Of a stretch of 6,333 bases of DNA, positions 5,375 to 6,333 are shown in pieces (position 1 is the stretch's first letter; every line of letters begins with the position of its first letter). The stretch is from positions 1-6,333 of the forward strand of contig CAZIOW010000046.1 in assembly GCA_964541025.1 (NCBI GenBank). The letters are read 5' to 3'. The notes below the pieces were generated by a model. The model ran no database searches. It saw only the letters and a program-made list of their open reading frames with translations, and was not told where the DNA came from. A program made the translations under genes and the position numbers. The DNA comes from JAGDXO01 sp964541025. GTDB taxonomy: Archaea; Thermoplasmatota; Thermoplasmata; Thermoplasmatales; GCA-001856825.

Positions 5375-6333
5375 TCAGGAAAGATCAATTAGTCCAGGAT
5401 TCATGATATCATCCGGATCGAGTGTCCTCTTCACTGATTTTATCAGTTCATAATTCAAACCCTCATAATCCTTCAGGTAATGTTTAAATGATCTTCCTAT
5501 ACCGTGATGATGTGATATTGCCCCCCCGTTTTCTATTATTGTCTCCATTATAGCCCCCCTTATGGAATTGAGTTTTTCTTCTCTCTTATCGGGCGAATAG
5601 AAAAGATAGGTGAAATAAAGGGCTGAGCCGGTTGAATACTCGTGCGAAAGATGGCACATTATAATTCCCCTTATTCCAAGATCAGCCAATTTTGAATCGA
5701 ATGATTTCTTCACTTCATCATATATATTCAGGAGCTTGCTCCAGGGTGCTGATGTTTCAATCGTATCTGCAAGTATTCCCTTCTTCAGCAGAGAATTGTA
5801 CATGTAGGGCCTTTCATATCTCCCATTCCTCCATATTTCCGCAGGCGCTTTGCCAGTAGAAATGGAATTTTGAGGACGTCTTATTTTTCCACTTTCGTTG
5901 ACAATTATCAGAAGGGACCCTCCATTCAGTGCTCCCCTCATTCTGAGATATCCTTTGAATATTTTTGTTTTCGAATTTTCTTCTATCCCGAGGAGAGAAA
6001 GCTCAGTTTCCACTGGATCGGAAAGCCTGGCGACCAGTGGATTCAAATTATTTACAAACATGTTTCTGAGTGAATCTATCCCGTCTCCGAAATTTTTGAA
6101 GATGAATGACTGATAGAACAATTTTACTGGAATCTTCCTTATTTTGAGACTCGCCTCTGTTATGATTCCAAAAGCACCCTCGCTTCCAATTGCAATATCC
6201 ATCGGCCTGAAGTATGCGGATTGATTGGGGACAATCCTGTCTCTTATTTCACCAGCAGGGCTCACCATTTTAAGGCCTACAACCAGGTCTCTCATTTTCC
6301 CGTATCTGTTGCTTTCCTGACCTGCGGCGTTTG
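5375..6333 (-). CDS. Alkyl-dihydroxyacetonephosphate synthase-like FAD enzyme, C-terminal part (runs off the right edge)
   Basis: The visible 318 codons lack the N-terminal part, including most of the FAD-binding domain; an ATG at 6295 is internal, since family homology continues upstream (NRYGKMRDLVVGLKMVSP). Numbering from the first full codon, GSEGAFGIITEASLKI at 49-64 is the end of the FAD type 4 domain. GKAPAEIWRNGRYERPY (160-176), IETSAPW at 191-197, CHLSHEY (226-232), ALYFTY (237-242), SHHHGIGR (273-280) and LDPDDIMNPG (304-313) follow. ETSAPW and the SHHHG triple histidine are hallmarks of AGPS, which swaps the acyl chain of acyl-DHAP for a fatty alcohol to make an ether. More generic glycolate or lactate oxidases of the fold lack the full set. 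It may still act on another substrate. A pyrimidine-rich tract and the lipid kinase gene follow. Confidence 0.87.
   Translation of the reverse strand, partial: NAAGQESNRYGKMRDLVVGLKMVSPAGEIRDRIVPNQSAYFRPMDIAIGSEGAFGIITEASLKIRKIPVKLFYQSFIFKNFGDGIDSLRNMFVNNLNPLVARLSDPVETELSLLGIEENSKTKIFKGYLRMRGALNGGSLLIIVNESGKIRRPQNSISTGKAPAEIWRNGRYERPYMYNSLLKKGILADTIETSAPWSKLLNIYDEVKKSFDSKLADLGIRGIIMCHLSHEYSTGSALYFTYLFYSPDKREEKLNSIRGAIMETIIENGGAISHHHGIGRSFKHYLKDYEGLNYELIKSVKRTLDPDDIMNPGLIDLS

Noticed and set aside
5521..5527. Run of seven C (G on the coding strand), possible phase-variable tract or frameshift site
   Set aside because: The AGPS-like reading frame is intact through it (ENGGAIS before SHHHG) and agrees with the family; seven bases is short and archaeal phase variation by such tracts is not expected.

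Overview
The window looks like a chromosomal segment of a euryarchaeon of the Thermoplasmatales type (Ferroplasma, Cuniculiplasma or Thermoplasma relatives). The reasons are a DUF373 protein and an Ogg2-type 8-oxoguanine glycosylase, both largely archaeal; AT-rich DNA with many AGA/AGG arginine and ATA isoleucine codons; and TATA-like boxes placed about 20-30 bases before start codons with almost no Shine-Dalgarno sequences, which suggests leaderless mRNAs. The assignment comes from reading the sequence, not from a database search.

Layout, left to right. (1) Minus strand, 1-389: a small winged-helix protein whose stop overlaps the start of a DUF373 gene that runs off the left edge. (2) Plus strand, 469-1095: an Ogg2 DNA glycosylase/lyase, divergent from the winged-helix gene. 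(3) Plus strand, 1149-2078: a carbamate kinase. (4) Minus strand, about 2725-2075: a purine-type phosphoribosyltransferase with a C-terminal helix-turn-helix-like extension. It converges on carbamate kinase, and both stop codons share one CTAG. (5) Plus strand, 2885-4422: an SCP2 lipid-carrier-domain protein coupled by an ATGA overlap to an iron-containing alcohol dehydrogenase. (6) Minus strand, 5294-4419: a diacylglycerol/lipid kinase converging on the dehydrogenase, again with overlapping stops. (7) Minus strand, 6333-5375: the C-terminal ~318 residues of an FAD enzyme closely resembling alkyl-dihydroxyacetonephosphate synthase (AGPS), cut by the right edge.

The left half is housekeeping: DNA repair, carbamoyl-phosphate/ATP metabolism and purine salvage. 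The right half (2885-6333) is more suggestive. It holds a lipid-carrier domain, an alcohol dehydrogenase, a lipid kinase and an AGPS-like ether synthase as neighbours. Archaeal core ether lipids are made by prenyl transfer to glycerol-1-phosphate, not by AGPS, so this neighbourhood could reflect an extra alkyl-glycerol or lipid-recycling activity. That is an inference from gene content. No gap exceeds 300 bases, and I saw no tRNA, rRNA, CRISPR array, insertion sequence or origin.
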